NCBI GenBank assembly: GCA_965262175.1 | Contig: CBDHES010000002.1 | Location: 1,798,001-1,862,000, forward strand | Length of the DNA stretch: 64,000 nt | Reading direction: 5' to 3' | Origin: CADEDH01 sp965262175 | GTDB taxonomy: Bacteria; Actinomycetota; Acidimicrobiia; Acidimicrobiales; SZUA-35 | Part shown: one piece after another, positions 33,125-41,692 of the stretch | Layout: every line of letters starts with the position of its first letter | Numbering within the stretch: position 1 is the first letter of the stretch | The notes under the pieces: model-generated | What the model was told of the DNA's origin: nothing | Databases searched by the model: none | Seen by the model: the letters and a program-made list of their open reading frames with translations, nothing else | Position numbers and translations under genes: made by a program

Positions 33125-33867
33125 CCGGTCGGCAGCCGGGCGGCGATGAAGGCCACGACGGCGGCGGCGAACGCCGCTGGTTGGTCGACGAGGACGAGGT
33201 GCCCACTCTCAGGGACGACCACGGCCGAGGCGCCGGCCGTCGCCAGCAGCGCCGCCACCCGGTGGCGTTCAGGGCCCGACCGGGACCCGACGGTCGTCAG
33301 GTGGGGAAGCTCGACGGCGAGGTCGCGGGGGCCGGGGCGGAAGGTGGCGAACTCGCCCACCTCCCGACAGATGACCCGGTGGTGGCCGGACGCCCAGTCG
33401 TGGGCCCGGCCGGGCACGGCGGTCCAACCCGGACCGTACAGTCCGGCCAGGAACTCGATCGCCCCCGTCTCGGAGGGAGCGGCCGCCAGCTCGTGGGCTG
33501 CGACCCGAACCCGACGGTCGAGCTCAGGCTCCAATGGGCCGACCAGCGGTTCATGCGTCACGACGGCGGCCAAGCCGTTGGGTGGGGCGGTGGCCACGGC
33601 GAGGCCGAGCGTCGCCCCGCCGCTGACCCCGACGATCACGGCCGGGGCGGCCGCCCGGCAGCGGTCGGCCAGGTAGCCGACCTGGGCGTCGAATCCCGGG
33701 GGTTCGGTCGGCCTGGTGACGATCTCGGTCCGCCATCGACGTCCCCCTTCGACGAGTCGGCCGGCATGGTCGAGATCGCCGGCCGCATCGAGATGTGCGG
33801 CGAGGCCGCCGAACAGGTCGGGCCACATCCCGACGCCGGGCACGAGGAGCAGCGTGAGCGGGGTCAT
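33121..33867 (-). CDS. Alpha/beta hydrolase
   Basis: A 248-residue serine hydrolase with the oxyanion region LLLVPGVGMWP, nucleophile elbow GVSGGATLG and catalytic histidine in ESGHLVLVDQP. The fold is of the menaquinone/ester hydrolase sort. It lies between the BMP-type binding protein gene and the isochorismatase pair in one operon, so it may release the imported compound from an ester or amide. The substrate is unknown. Start chosen at the ATG giving a normal N-terminal strand. Confidence 0.8.
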   Translation of the reverse strand: MTPLTLLLVPGVGMWPDLFGGLAAHLDAAGDLDHAGRLVEGGRRWRTEIVTRPTEPPGFDAQVGYLADRCRAAAPAVIVGVSGGATLGLAVATAPPNGLAAVVTHEPLVGPLEPELDRRVRVAAHELAAAPSETGAIEFLAGLYGPGWTAVPGRAHDWASGHHRVICREVGEFATFRPGPRDLAVELPHLTTVGSRSGPERHRVAALLATAGASAVVVPESGHLVLVDQPAAFAAAVVAFIAARLPTG

Positions 33868-33934
33868 GATCAGCGGGCGCGGCCGACGACCGCGGAGCGA
33901 GGAGCAGATCCCCACGATCGTCGGCCGCGATCCA

Positions 33935-35167
33935 TCAGCCGAGGCTTCCCTCGACGCCGGCGACGAACCAGGGGTCGGCGAAGATGCCGTCGAGTGAGAC
34001 GTAGTCGGGGGCTTCGCCGTCGGCGATCCGCTCGGTGCCGTCGCGATCGGCGAGCGGTCCGGCGAAGACGGCGAAGTCACCGACGCCGTCGCCGTCATCG
34101 TCGGCAAAGAAGGCCTCGAACGCCTCGTCCATCGCCGCCCGGGTCTCGGCGGGGACCGCCGAACCGACCTCGGAGGGGGCGAATGCGACGAAGGGTGCGT
34201 CGACGTCCCGGTAGCCGATGCGGTAGTCGGAGTTGTAGGCGCTGGCGACGAACTCGCCGGCGACCATCGTTTCGACGATGTCGGTATAGAGCTCGGTCCA
34301 CGCCCACTCCGAGCCGGTGAGCCAGCCCTCGGGGGCCAGCTCCGAGGCGTCGTAGTGGTACCCGACCGAGTAGGCGCCCGCGGCCTCGGCGGCCTCGATG
34401 ATGGTCTTGGTGCAATCCTGATGCTGGGTGAGCACGTCGGCGCCCTGGTCCAGCAGGGACTGGGCGGCCTGAGCCTGCTCGGCCGGGTCGCACCAGTCGA
34501 GGGTGGCCACTGCGATCACTGTCGCGTCGGGATTCACCGACTGGGCACCGAGGGCGAAGGCGTTGATGTTCTGCAGGGTCTGGGGGATCGGAAAGGCATA
34601 GACGTAGCCGAGGGTGTCGGAGTCGGTCACCTGCCCGGCAGCGATGCCGGCGAGGTAGACCGGCTCGAAGACCGAGCTGAAGTAGGTGCCGAGGTTGTCG
34701 AGCGGCCCATCCTCGAGCGATGACTCGAGCTGCCCCTGGTGGACGACGCAGACCTCCGGGTGCTCCTTCGCCACCTCGACCGCCGGCAGGAAGTGACCGA
34801 AGCTGGTCGGGAACAGGATCGTGGCACCTTGGGCGATCATGTCCTCCATGACCGGCACCGCGTCCTCGACCGTCTCGGGGACGTTCTCGGCGTGGATGAT
34901 CTCGACGCCGGTCGCCTCACCCATTGCGGTTGCGGCCTCGTAGGCCGCCTGGTTGTAACCGAAGTCGTCCCTGGGCCCGACGTAGAGGAACCCGACCGTG
35001 GTCGCCTCGGTCCCACAGGCCGCAGCGCCGTCGCCTCCAGCCGCCTCGTCGGGAGTCTCGTCGGATGTCGACTCGGTCGTGTCGTCGTCGCCGCAGGCTG
35101 CGGCGACGAGAACCAGTGCGAGCGCCAGGGCGAGCAGTCTGGTCAGGGGCTTCGGGGTCGTTGTCAC
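33935..35167 (-). CDS. BMP-family ABC importer substrate-binding lipoprotein
   Basis: The 410-residue protein has a lipoprotein signal (hydrophobic residues 10-24, VAAAC, lipidated C25) and an acidic linker. The BMP (PnrA/Med) fold follows with TTVGFLYVGPRDDFGYNQAAY, IFFPTSFGH-like ILFPTSFGHFLP and VAFAPSEV. This family binds nucleosides and related nitrogenous compounds. With the two permeases and ATPase encoded upstream it forms one importer. The adjacent biuret hydrolase suggests biuret or a biuret-releasing compound as cargo, an inference. GGAGAGGAAA precedes the GTG start. Confidence 0.88.
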   Translation of the reverse strand: MTTTPKPLTRLLALALALVLVAAACGDDDTTESTSDETPDEAAGGDGAAACGTEATTVGFLYVGPRDDFGYNQAAYEAATAMGEATGVEIIHAENVPETVEDAVPVMEDMIAQGATILFPTSFGHFLPAVEVAKEHPEVCVVHQGQLESSLEDGPLDNLGTYFSSVFEPVYLAGIAAGQVTDSDTLGYVYAFPIPQTLQNINAFALGAQSVNPDATVIAVATLDWCDPAEQAQAAQSLLDQGADVLTQHQDCTKTIIEAAEAAGAYSVGYHYDASELAPEGWLTGSEWAWTELYTDIVETMVAGEFVASAYNSDYRIGYRDVDAPFVAFAPSEVGSAVPAETRAAMDEAFEAFFADDDGDGVGDFAVFAGPLADRDGTERIADGEAPDYVSLDGIFADPWFVAGVEGSLG

Positions 35168-35208
35168 GGTGGTTTCCTCTCCTCCGTTGGATGGGATGGG
35201 TTCGGTGA

Positions 35209-36126
35209 TCAAGCCGGGCGGGCCTCGGCGTCGAACACCCGATCGAGGGCCTCGGGGGCGGCGAACCGGCGCCGACGGCTGAGCAGGGCCAGGACGGCCA
35301 GAACGAGCACGAACGGGATGGCGTCGAGGAGGAAGATCGAGATGCCGGTGCCCCGGGCCTGGAGCTCCAACTGAAAGGCCACGGCCCCGGAGAACAGGTA
35401 GGCCCCGGCGATGGTCACCAGCGGGTTCCATCCGGCGAAGATGACGAGGGCGACGGCGATGAATCCGCGCCCGGCGACCATGTCCTCGTTCCAGGTCCGA
35501 GCGAAGGCGGTCGCCAGCTGAGCCCCGCCGACGCCGGCCAGCCCTCCGCCGACGGCCACCGCCAGCCACCGCACACCCTCGGGTGACACGCCGGTGGTGT
35601 CGAGCACCTCGGGCCGCTCGCCGGCCGCCCGGATCCGAAGGCCGAGGCCGGTCCGGTGGAGAAACAGCCAGGCCCCGGGGACGACGGCAAACGACAGGTA
35701 GGTCAACGGGTCGTGATCGAACACGATCGGCCCGACGAAGGGAAGGGTGGCCAGGCCGGGGATCGGATAGGGGTCGAGCGGCACCACCCCCTGGCTCACG
35801 TAGCCCTGGCCGAACAGGGCGGTGAGGCCCAGACCCAGGAAGGTGACCGCCAGGCCGGTTGCCACCTGGTTGGCCCCGCGGCGCAGGACGATGAAGGCAT
35901 GGACCAGCGACAGAGCCAACCCGGCGGTAAGACCGGCGGCAACACCGAGCCATGGGTTGCCGGTTTCGATACCGACCGCGTAGGCGGCCAGCGCGCCGGC
36001 CAGCATCGACCCCTCGACGCCGAGGTTGATGACCCCTGACCGCTCGGCGATCGTCTCGCCCACCGTGGCGAACACCAGAGAGGTCCCACCTCGGACCGCC
36101 CCGACGAGAATCGACTCGACGATCAC
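35209..36126 (-). CDS. ABC importer permease 2 (BMP-type)
   Basis: The 305-residue hydrophobic protein has about eight to nine membrane segments. Permease marks of the branched-chain/nucleoside type are VFATVGETIAERSGVINLGVEGSML and the later GRGFIAVALVIFAGWNP. GTG start overlaps the first permease's stop (GTGA). It forms the channel together with the protein at 36123. Confidence 0.88.
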   Translation of the reverse strand: MIVESILVGAVRGGTSLVFATVGETIAERSGVINLGVEGSMLAGALAAYAVGIETGNPWLGVAAGLTAGLALSLVHAFIVLRRGANQVATGLAVTFLGLGLTALFGQGYVSQGVVPLDPYPIPGLATLPFVGPIVFDHDPLTYLSFAVVPGAWLFLHRTGLGLRIRAAGERPEVLDTTGVSPEGVRWLAVAVGGGLAGVGGAQLATAFARTWNEDMVAGRGFIAVALVIFAGWNPLVTIAGAYLFSGAVAFQLELQARGTGISIFLLDAIPFVLVLAVLALLSRRRRFAAPEALDRVFDAEARPA

Positions 36127-37235
36127 CGCCTGGCCTCGCTCAGCCTCGTCGACCCCCAGCCGAGGACGGCCAGCAGGAGGAGTGCCATCAGGATGTTGAC
36201 CGATGCGGCCGACAGCCCGGCCCGGATCTTGAGCCCGTTCCCCCCGACGGCGATCGCCGCCAGGAGGCCGGCGGATGCGATGATCCGCACCGGATGGTGC
36301 TTCACCATCCACGCCGCCAGCACGCCGGTGAAGCCGTACCCGGCCATCATCTGGGGTCGGAGCTGGCCCTCGACGCCGGCGAACTGGAGCATGCCTCCGA
36401 GACCGGCGACCGCGCCGCCGAGCATCAGGGCCGACGCAGCCAACACCCTCGTGCGGTACCCGGCCCTCCGGGCTGCCTCGGGGTTGCCTCCGAGCACCGA
36501 GAGCTGGTGACCGAATGGCGTGAATCGGAGGATCGCCCAGACGGCGACGGCCAACAGCCCGGCGACGACGATCCCGACATGGACCCGCCCCCACAACGTC
36601 GGCAGCGTCTCGACCTCGTCGAGGATGCGGGTCCGGGGAAAGCCCGTGGCGGCCGGGTCCTTCCAGGGGCCGAACGTGAGCCACCCAAGGACGAGGAAGG
36701 CGAGGTAGTTGCAGATCAGCGTGCTGATCGCCTCGTTGGTGCCACTCACGATCCGCAGCGCAACGGCTATCCCGGCCCAGACCCCGGCGGCCACCATCGC
36801 CGCTGCGGCCATCGCCGCGAGGGTGACAGCGCTCGGCACCGCCTGACCGAGCGCCTCGGCCATGCCCATGGCACCTACCGCCCCGATGAGCAGCTGTCCC
36901 TCGCCACCGATGTTGAACAGGCCGGCTCGGGCCGGGATGGCAACGGCCAACGCCGCCAAGAGGTAGGGGGTGAGTCGGACCAACACATCGCCGAAGCTGG
37001 TCGAGTCCCGGGTGATCGAATCGAACATGGCCCGGTACCCGGCGATCGGATCGGTCCCGTTGACCACGAGCAGCGCAGCGAAGGCGGCGAAGGCGGCGAC
37101 CATCGCCAAGCTCGTGCGGGCCCAGACCGGCAGTCTCGACCGATCGGTGGTGCCACCACCGTCCGGAGGGCGCGGGTCGGGGCCGGTCCTCCCATCGTCG
37201 GTTGCCGGATCGGGGGCGACAGTTCCCGTGGTCAT
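36123..37235 (-). CDS. ABC importer permease 1 (BMP-type)
   Basis: The 370-residue membrane protein begins with a 35-residue hydrophilic Pro/Asp-rich tail before the first helix. LFNIGGEGQLLIGAVGAMG is the conserved permease segment and GYGFTGVLAAWMVKHHP follows late. The ATG overlaps the ATPase stop (ATGA). It pairs with the second permease at 35209. Confidence 0.88.
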   Translation of the reverse strand: MTTGTVAPDPATDDGRTGPDPRPPDGGGTTDRSRLPVWARTSLAMVAAFAAFAALLVVNGTDPIAGYRAMFDSITRDSTSFGDVLVRLTPYLLAALAVAIPARAGLFNIGGEGQLLIGAVGAMGMAEALGQAVPSAVTLAAMAAAAMVAAGVWAGIAVALRIVSGTNEAISTLICNYLAFLVLGWLTFGPWKDPAATGFPRTRILDEVETLPTLWGRVHVGIVVAGLLAVAVWAILRFTPFGHQLSVLGGNPEAARRAGYRTRVLAASALMLGGAVAGLGGMLQFAGVEGQLRPQMMAGYGFTGVLAAWMVKHHPVRIIASAGLLAAIAVGGNGLKIRAGLSAASVNILMALLLLAVLGWGSTRLSEARR

Positions 37236-38743
37236 GCGGCGGCACCCAGCATCAGGCGGCCCAACTCGCGCCGATCGGTCTCCCCGGCCGCGACCGAGGC
37301 CGCGACGCAGCCATCGTTGACGACCACGATGCGATCGCAGACCGCAAGCAACTCGTCGAGATCCTCCGACACCATCAGGACCCCGGCTCCGGCCTCGCAC
37401 CGCTGGCGGACCAGGCTGAGGGCGGTTCGAACGGTGGCGATGTCGAGGCCGCGACTCGGATAGGCGAGGACCATCAGGTCGGCCTCGGCGGCGAGGACCC
37501 GGGCGTAGAAGACCCGCTGGATGTTGCCCCCTGACAAGGTGTCGACCGTTCGGTCGAGATCGGCGACGGCGAGCGACTCGAGGTGGGACAGACCCGTGGC
37601 CCACTGCCGGACCTGCCGCCAATCGACCCGGAGCCACCGCCGGGGCAGCCGGCGGCCGAGGGACAGGGTCTGGAGTACGGTGAGCCCGGGCACGACCCCG
37701 TGGGCGATCGGGTCCTCGGGAAGACCGACGGCACCCGCTCCGATCGCCGAGCGAGGCTCATCGCTTCGGACCGGTGCGTCGCCGACGAGGATCCGGCCGC
37801 GATGGAACGGACGTTGGCCGAGCACGGCCTCGACGAGCTCACGCTGGCCGCTGCCCGCCACGCCAGCGATGCCCACCCACTCCCCCCGGTCGACGTCGAG
37901 CTCGACGTCCCGCAGGGCGAGCCCACCCCGATCGGCGGCCACCGACAGGTCTCGTACCCGGAGCGCCGGGGTGCCGCCCCGCCGCGAGCCCGGCGCACCG
38001 GTCAACGGCCGCACCCGTTGACCGACCATGGCCTCGACCAGCCCGTCGTCGTCGATGGTCGACGGTTCGACGCCATCGAGGATCAGCCGACCACCGCGGA
38101 GGACGGTGAGTCGATCGGCCTTGGCCCGGGCTTCGCGAAGCTTGTGGGTGATCAATACGACGGCCAGACCCTGAGCCCGGAGCCCGTCGACGGTCTCGAA
38201 CAGGGCATCGACCTCCTGGGGGGCGAGGGCGCTGGTCGGCTCGTCGAGGATGATCACCCGGGCGCCCTCCATCAGAACCCGGAGGATCTCGACCCGTTGC
38301 CGCTCGGCGAGTGACAGGTTGCGCACGACCTGATCCGGATCGACCTCCAGACCGACCTCGACGCCTGCTTGGCGAACCGCCCGGCGGGTCGAGCGATCGG
38401 CATGGCGTCGCTTGCCGAGCGCGAGCGCGATGTTTTCCGCCACGGTCAGGGCCGGGACGAGGCGAAGGTCCTGGAAGACCATGCCGATGCCGTGACCCCG
38501 GGCGATCGACGGATCGGAGATCTCGACGTCGACGCCGTCGACGAGCAGCCGACCCTCGTCCGGCCGGTTGATCCCGTACAGGACCTTCATCAAGGTGCTC
38601 TTGCCGGCTCCGTTCTCCCCGAGCAGGGCGTGGACCTCGCCGGCGAACGCCCGAAACGTCACCCGGTCATTGGCGACAACCTCCCGGAAGGTCACCGTGA
38701 TCCCCTGCGCTTCGAGGACCGGCGGAGCGCCTCGGTCAGCCAT
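37232..38743 (-). CDS. ABC importer ATPase with two nucleotide-binding domains (BMP-type)
   Basis: The 503-residue protein contains two ABC cassettes, as usual for nucleoside/sugar-type importers. The first has Walker A GENGAGKST, signature LSLAERQR and Walker B VIILDEPTSAL. The second has the degenerate Walker A GVAGSGQRE and signature LSGGNIQR. It energises the permeases encoded behind it. It overlaps the end of the GntR gene by 8 bp, so the regulator and transporter form one transcript. Confidence 0.9.
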   Translation of the reverse strand: MADRGAPPVLEAQGITVTFREVVANDRVTFRAFAGEVHALLGENGAGKSTLMKVLYGINRPDEGRLLVDGVDVEISDPSIARGHGIGMVFQDLRLVPALTVAENIALALGKRRHADRSTRRAVRQAGVEVGLEVDPDQVVRNLSLAERQRVEILRVLMEGARVIILDEPTSALAPQEVDALFETVDGLRAQGLAVVLITHKLREARAKADRLTVLRGGRLILDGVEPSTIDDDGLVEAMVGQRVRPLTGAPGSRRGGTPALRVRDLSVAADRGGLALRDVELDVDRGEWVGIAGVAGSGQRELVEAVLGQRPFHRGRILVGDAPVRSDEPRSAIGAGAVGLPEDPIAHGVVPGLTVLQTLSLGRRLPRRWLRVDWRQVRQWATGLSHLESLAVADLDRTVDTLSGGNIQRVFYARVLAAEADLMVLAYPSRGLDIATVRTALSLVRQRCEAGAGVLMVSEDLDELLAVCDRIVVVNDGCVAASVAAGETDRRELGRLMLGAAA

Positions 38744-39461
38744 CGATGGTGCCCCATCGCATCCGGCCCAGGGCTCGGACGGCTCGATCCTCCACGACCT
38801 GCTCCGAGATCTGGAGATGGTTGCGCAGCCGGCGTTCGGCTACGGCTCCGGCACCGTCGCCAGCCTCCAGGAGGGCATCGACGATGCCCTGGTGCTCGGC
38901 GATCGTCTTCGTCACCCGATCGGCGGTCAGGAAGTCGTGCATACGGACGAACCGGATCCGCTCGTTGACCTTGGACAGGAGCTCGGTGAGGGCACGGTTG
39001 CCCGACGCCCGGGCCAGGTCACAGTGGAACCGCTCGTCGAGCAGGACGAAGTCGGGACCGCACTCGGTGTCCGACGTCGGCGGTTCCATCGCCGCCCATT
39101 CGTCACCGATGGCTCGGAGCGCAGCCCGGTCGTGCCGGCGAGCGATGGCGGTCACCTCGAGGCCGCGTCGGACCTCGTAGAACTCGGCGATCTCGGTCAG
39201 GTCGGGAGCGGCCGGTGCGTACCCTCCCTCCTGAAGGCGAAGGATCAGGCCCTCGGCGTGGAGCCGGGACAGCGCGTCGCGGACCGGCGTTCGGGACACT
39301 CCGAGGAGATCGCCGAGCTGGGTCTCGCCGAGTCGCTGCCCGAGCCGGAAGTCGCCCATCAGGAGTCGACGCTTCAGCTCGGCGTAGGCGTAGGCCGCTC
39401 GCGACGGCTGGCACGACTCCGCCGGTGGAGCGGTCGTGGCGGTATCCGGCTCCGTATACAT
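38736..39461 (-). CDS. GntR-family regulator (FadR/FCD type)
   Basis: The 241-residue regulator has an N-terminal winged helix (about 25-95: RLGETQLGDLLGVSRTPVRDALSRL) and a C-terminal all-helical FCD domain with likely metal-binding histidines (FHCDLAR, AEHQGIV, RLRNHL). The start ATG (MYTEP) lies 8 nt after a TACGTT box on the minus strand. It heads the BMP-transporter and biuret hydrolase operon and probably senses its substrate or product. A longer antisense frame that extends beyond 39461 is not used. Confidence 0.88.
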   Translation of the reverse strand: MYTEPDTATTAPPAESCQPSRAAYAYAELKRRLLMGDFRLGQRLGETQLGDLLGVSRTPVRDALSRLHAEGLILRLQEGGYAPAAPDLTEIAEFYEVRRGLEVTAIARRHDRAALRAIGDEWAAMEPPTSDTECGPDFVLLDERFHCDLARASGNRALTELLSKVNERIRFVRMHDFLTADRVTKTIAEHQGIVDALLEAGDGAGAVAERRLRNHLQISEQVVEDRAVRALGRMRWGTIDG

Positions 39462-39469
39462 GGCCGCCG

Positions 39470-39475
39470 AACGTA
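39470..39475 (-). promoter_or_regulatory. -10 box TACGTT of the GntR-led operon
   Basis: On the minus strand TACGTT ends 8 nt before the ATG at 39461. The 237-bp gap to the next gene on the plus strand holds this promoter and nothing else recognisable. Confidence 0.5.
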
Positions 39476-39698
39476 CCGATGCCCTGTTTCCCCATCGTTG
39501 CCTCGGGGTGAAGGGCCGACGTCGGCGACCTTGCGCCGGCGCCGGCATGCGGCCGCTCCGGCCGACCGAGCGGCCGCCGGCCGAGTGGAACGCTGGCCGA
39601 GCCGGTCGCGATGGTGGATGATGGCGGCCCTGACCGGGATGGCCCACCGTCGGCGGGCCCCGGTCGACCGACGAGCGACGACGAGCCGAGGAGGGCCG

Positions 39699-40667
39699 AT
39701 GCGGGCCGTGCAGATCACCGAGACCGGGGGACCCGACGTCATGCAGACCGTCGAGGTGGCGGTCCCCGAGCCCGGGCCGGGCGAGGTGCGGATCGAGGTG
39801 GCGGCGGCCGGCCTGAACTTCATCGACACCTACTTCCGGAGCGGGACCTACCCCGGGCCGCTGCCGATGGGGCTCGGGCACGAGTGCGCCGGCACGGTCA
39901 CCGCCGTCGGCGACGGCGTCGATGGGCTGGCCGTTGGCGACCCGGTGGTCACGGCCGGAACCCGGGGCGCCTACGCCGAGCAGTGCCTGGCGCCGGCCGG
40001 CGGGACCTACCGCCTGCCGGCGGGGATCGACCTCGAGCTGGCGGCGGCGGCCGCCCTGCAGGGCCTCACCGCCCACTATCTGGTGACGTCCACCTTTGAG
40101 CTGGCCGCCGACCATCGGTGCCTGATCCACGCCGGCGCCGGCGGGGTCGGTGGGCTGCTGATCCAGATGGCCAAGCGGATCGGGGCCGAGGTGTTCACCA
40201 CGGTCGGGACCGCCGCCAAGGCCGATCTGGCCCGAGCGACCGGCGCCGACCACGTGATCAACTACCGAGAGGCCGACTTCGCCGAGGCGGTCGCCGCCAT
40301 CGTCGGGGACGGACCCGGCCTCGACGTGGTGTATGACGGGGTGGGGGCCGACACCTTCGACGGGAGCCTGAAGGTGCTCCGGCCCCGGGGGATGATGGTC
40401 CTCTACGGTGGTTCGAGCGGCCAGGTTCCCCCGTTCGATCTCCAACGGCTGAACGCGGGGGGATCGCTCTTCGTGACCCGGCCCAGCCTCGGCCACTACA
40501 TGGCCGGCGACGAAGGACAGTGGCGGGTCGACGAGCTGTTCGGCTGGATCGCCGCTGGGGAGCTGGAGATCCCGGTCGGGGGTCGCTATCCGATGGACGA
40601 GGTGGCCGACGCCCACCGGGCGCTGGAAGGTCGCCAGACGACCGGCAAGATCCTCATCATCCCGTGA
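39699..40667 (+). CDS. NADPH:quinone oxidoreductase (zinc-free MDR family)
   Basis: The 322-residue protein is a QOR-type medium-chain reductase. The N-terminal catalytic domain has AAGLNFIDTYFRSGTYPGP and GHECAGTVTAVGDGV. The Rossmann domain holds LIHAGAGGVGGLLIQMAK, which binds NADPH, and DVVYDGVGADTF. No structural-zinc cysteine lobe is present. It reduces quinones or other reactive carbonyls in the cytoplasm. GAGGAGG upstream of the ATG supports the start. It is not part of either nitrogen operon. Confidence 0.9.
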   Translation: MRAVQITETGGPDVMQTVEVAVPEPGPGEVRIEVAAAGLNFIDTYFRSGTYPGPLPMGLGHECAGTVTAVGDGVDGLAVGDPVVTAGTRGAYAEQCLAPAGGTYRLPAGIDLELAAAAALQGLTAHYLVTSTFELAADHRCLIHAGAGGVGGLLIQMAKRIGAEVFTTVGTAAKADLARATGADHVINYREADFAEAVAAIVGDGPGLDVVYDGVGADTFDGSLKVLRPRGMMVLYGGSSGQVPPFDLQRLNAGGSLFVTRPSLGHYMAGDEGQWRVDELFGWIAAGELEIPVGGRYPMDEVADAHRALEGRQTTGKILIIP

Positions 40668-40700
40668 GCCACAGGGGATCGGAACGGCTTTCCTCGAATG

Positions 40701-40719
40701 GTAGGCTTACCTAACATCA
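40701..40719. promoter_or_regulatory. IdeR/DtxR-like iron box
   Basis: The 19-mer GTAGGCTTACCTAACATCA matches the IdeR/DtxR consensus palindrome at 13 of 19 positions, with AGG and CCTAAC conserved. TAGGCT inside it can serve as the -10. Iron-dependent repression of the next gene is suggested. Confidence 0.45.
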
Positions 40720-40761
40720 CCGCGTCGGTGGTGCCGAGCGAACCAACGGAAAGGTCTCGCC

Positions 40762-41556
40762 ATGTATGGAGTGGTCCAATCGGTCGAGCGACTGACGCCG
40801 GGCATGGTCCGGATCGTCCTCGGTGGCGGTGAGCTCAGCGAACTCGAGTCCACCGGCTTCACCGACCAGTACATCAACGCGTCGTTCGTCCCCCAGGGCG
40901 CCCCCTACGACGTGCCCTTCGATCCGGCCGACCTGGAGGGGATCGACGCCGATCTCCGACCCCGGCCCCGCCGCTACACCGTCCGAGCGTGGGACCCGAC
41001 CCGCCACGAGCTGACGCTCGACTTCGTGACCCACGGCGACGTGGGCTACGCCGGCCGATGGGCCATCCGAGCCCAGCCCGGCGACCGACTCCAGTTCCGA
41101 GGTCCGAGCGGTGGCTACGCCCCCGACCCGGCCGCCGCCTGGCATCTGTTCGTCGGCGACGAGAGCGCCCTGCCGGCCATCGCGGCGTCGCTGGAGGGGC
41201 TGCGGCCCGGCGCCCGGGCCATCGCCCTGCTCGTCGTCGACGGGGCCGACCACGAGCTGGAGCTGACCAGCCCCGGCGACGTCGACGTGGTGTGGCTCCA
41301 CCGGCAGGACTCGCCCCGGCCCGAGGATCTCCTGGCCGACGCCGTGGCCGCCATCCACTTCGAGCCGGGACCGGTCGACGTGTTCGTCCACGGCGAGGCC
41401 GGCGAGGTCCGGGCCGTGCGTCGGCACCTGCTGGTCGACCGGGGCATCGACGTCGACAACGCCTCGATCTCCCCCTACTGGCGACGTGACTACGATGACG
41501 AGGGCTGGCGGGCCACCAAGGCCCAGTGGCTGGCCGACCAGGCGGCCGACGCCTGA
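40762..41556 (+). CDS. Siderophore-interacting protein, FAD-dependent ferric-siderophore reductase
   Basis: The 264-residue protein has the SIP family outline: an FAD-binding barrel with PRRYTVRAWD (about 71-80) and a NAD(P)H domain with VGDESALPAI. The family ending SISPYWRRDYDDEGWR is also present. It would release iron from imported ferric siderophores by reduction. GGAAAGG precedes the ATG. The iron-box-like site in front supports iron control. No siderophore biosynthesis or importer genes are nearby. Confidence 0.9.
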   Translation: MYGVVQSVERLTPGMVRIVLGGGELSELESTGFTDQYINASFVPQGAPYDVPFDPADLEGIDADLRPRPRRYTVRAWDPTRHELTLDFVTHGDVGYAGRWAIRAQPGDRLQFRGPSGGYAPDPAAAWHLFVGDESALPAIAASLEGLRPGARAIALLVVDGADHELELTSPGDVDVVWLHRQDSPRPEDLLADAVAAIHFEPGPVDVFVHGEAGEVRAVRRHLLVDRGIDVDNASISPYWRRDYDDEGWRATKAQWLADQAADA

Positions 41557-41564
41557 ACCAAACA

Positions 41565-41633
41565 GCGTTCGAGCACGTCGAATCACGCTGAATTCCGGTA
41601 GAGTCAGCGGCCGGCGGGCGATCCCCGTCGGCC
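41565..41633 (+). promoter_or_regulatory. Tad operon promoter and leader with hairpins
   Basis: An imperfect inverted repeat at 41565-41590 (TTCGA ... TCGAA core) may end the siderophore gene transcript. TAGAGT (41599-41604) is a plausible -10. A stem-loop follows at 41609-41633 (GGCCGGCGGG, loop CGAT, CCCCGTCGGCC). An 80-nt leader then reaches the TadZ start. The role of the leader hairpin is unknown. Confidence 0.4.
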
Positions 41634-41692
41634 CCTCCCCCCATCGACGCTTCCCCCGCGGTCGGCCAACTACCTCGACGAGGAGTGGAGCC

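Noticed and set aside
39462..40616. Upstream extension of the GntR frame across the quinone oxidoreductase gene
   Set aside because: The extension is antisense to a clear plus-strand gene; the ATG at 39461 with a -10 box in front gives the normal GntR length.
41599..41692. A c-di-GMP riboswitch in the leader of the Tad operon
   Set aside because: A hairpin is present, but the conserved core sequences of the c-di-GMP aptamers are not seen.
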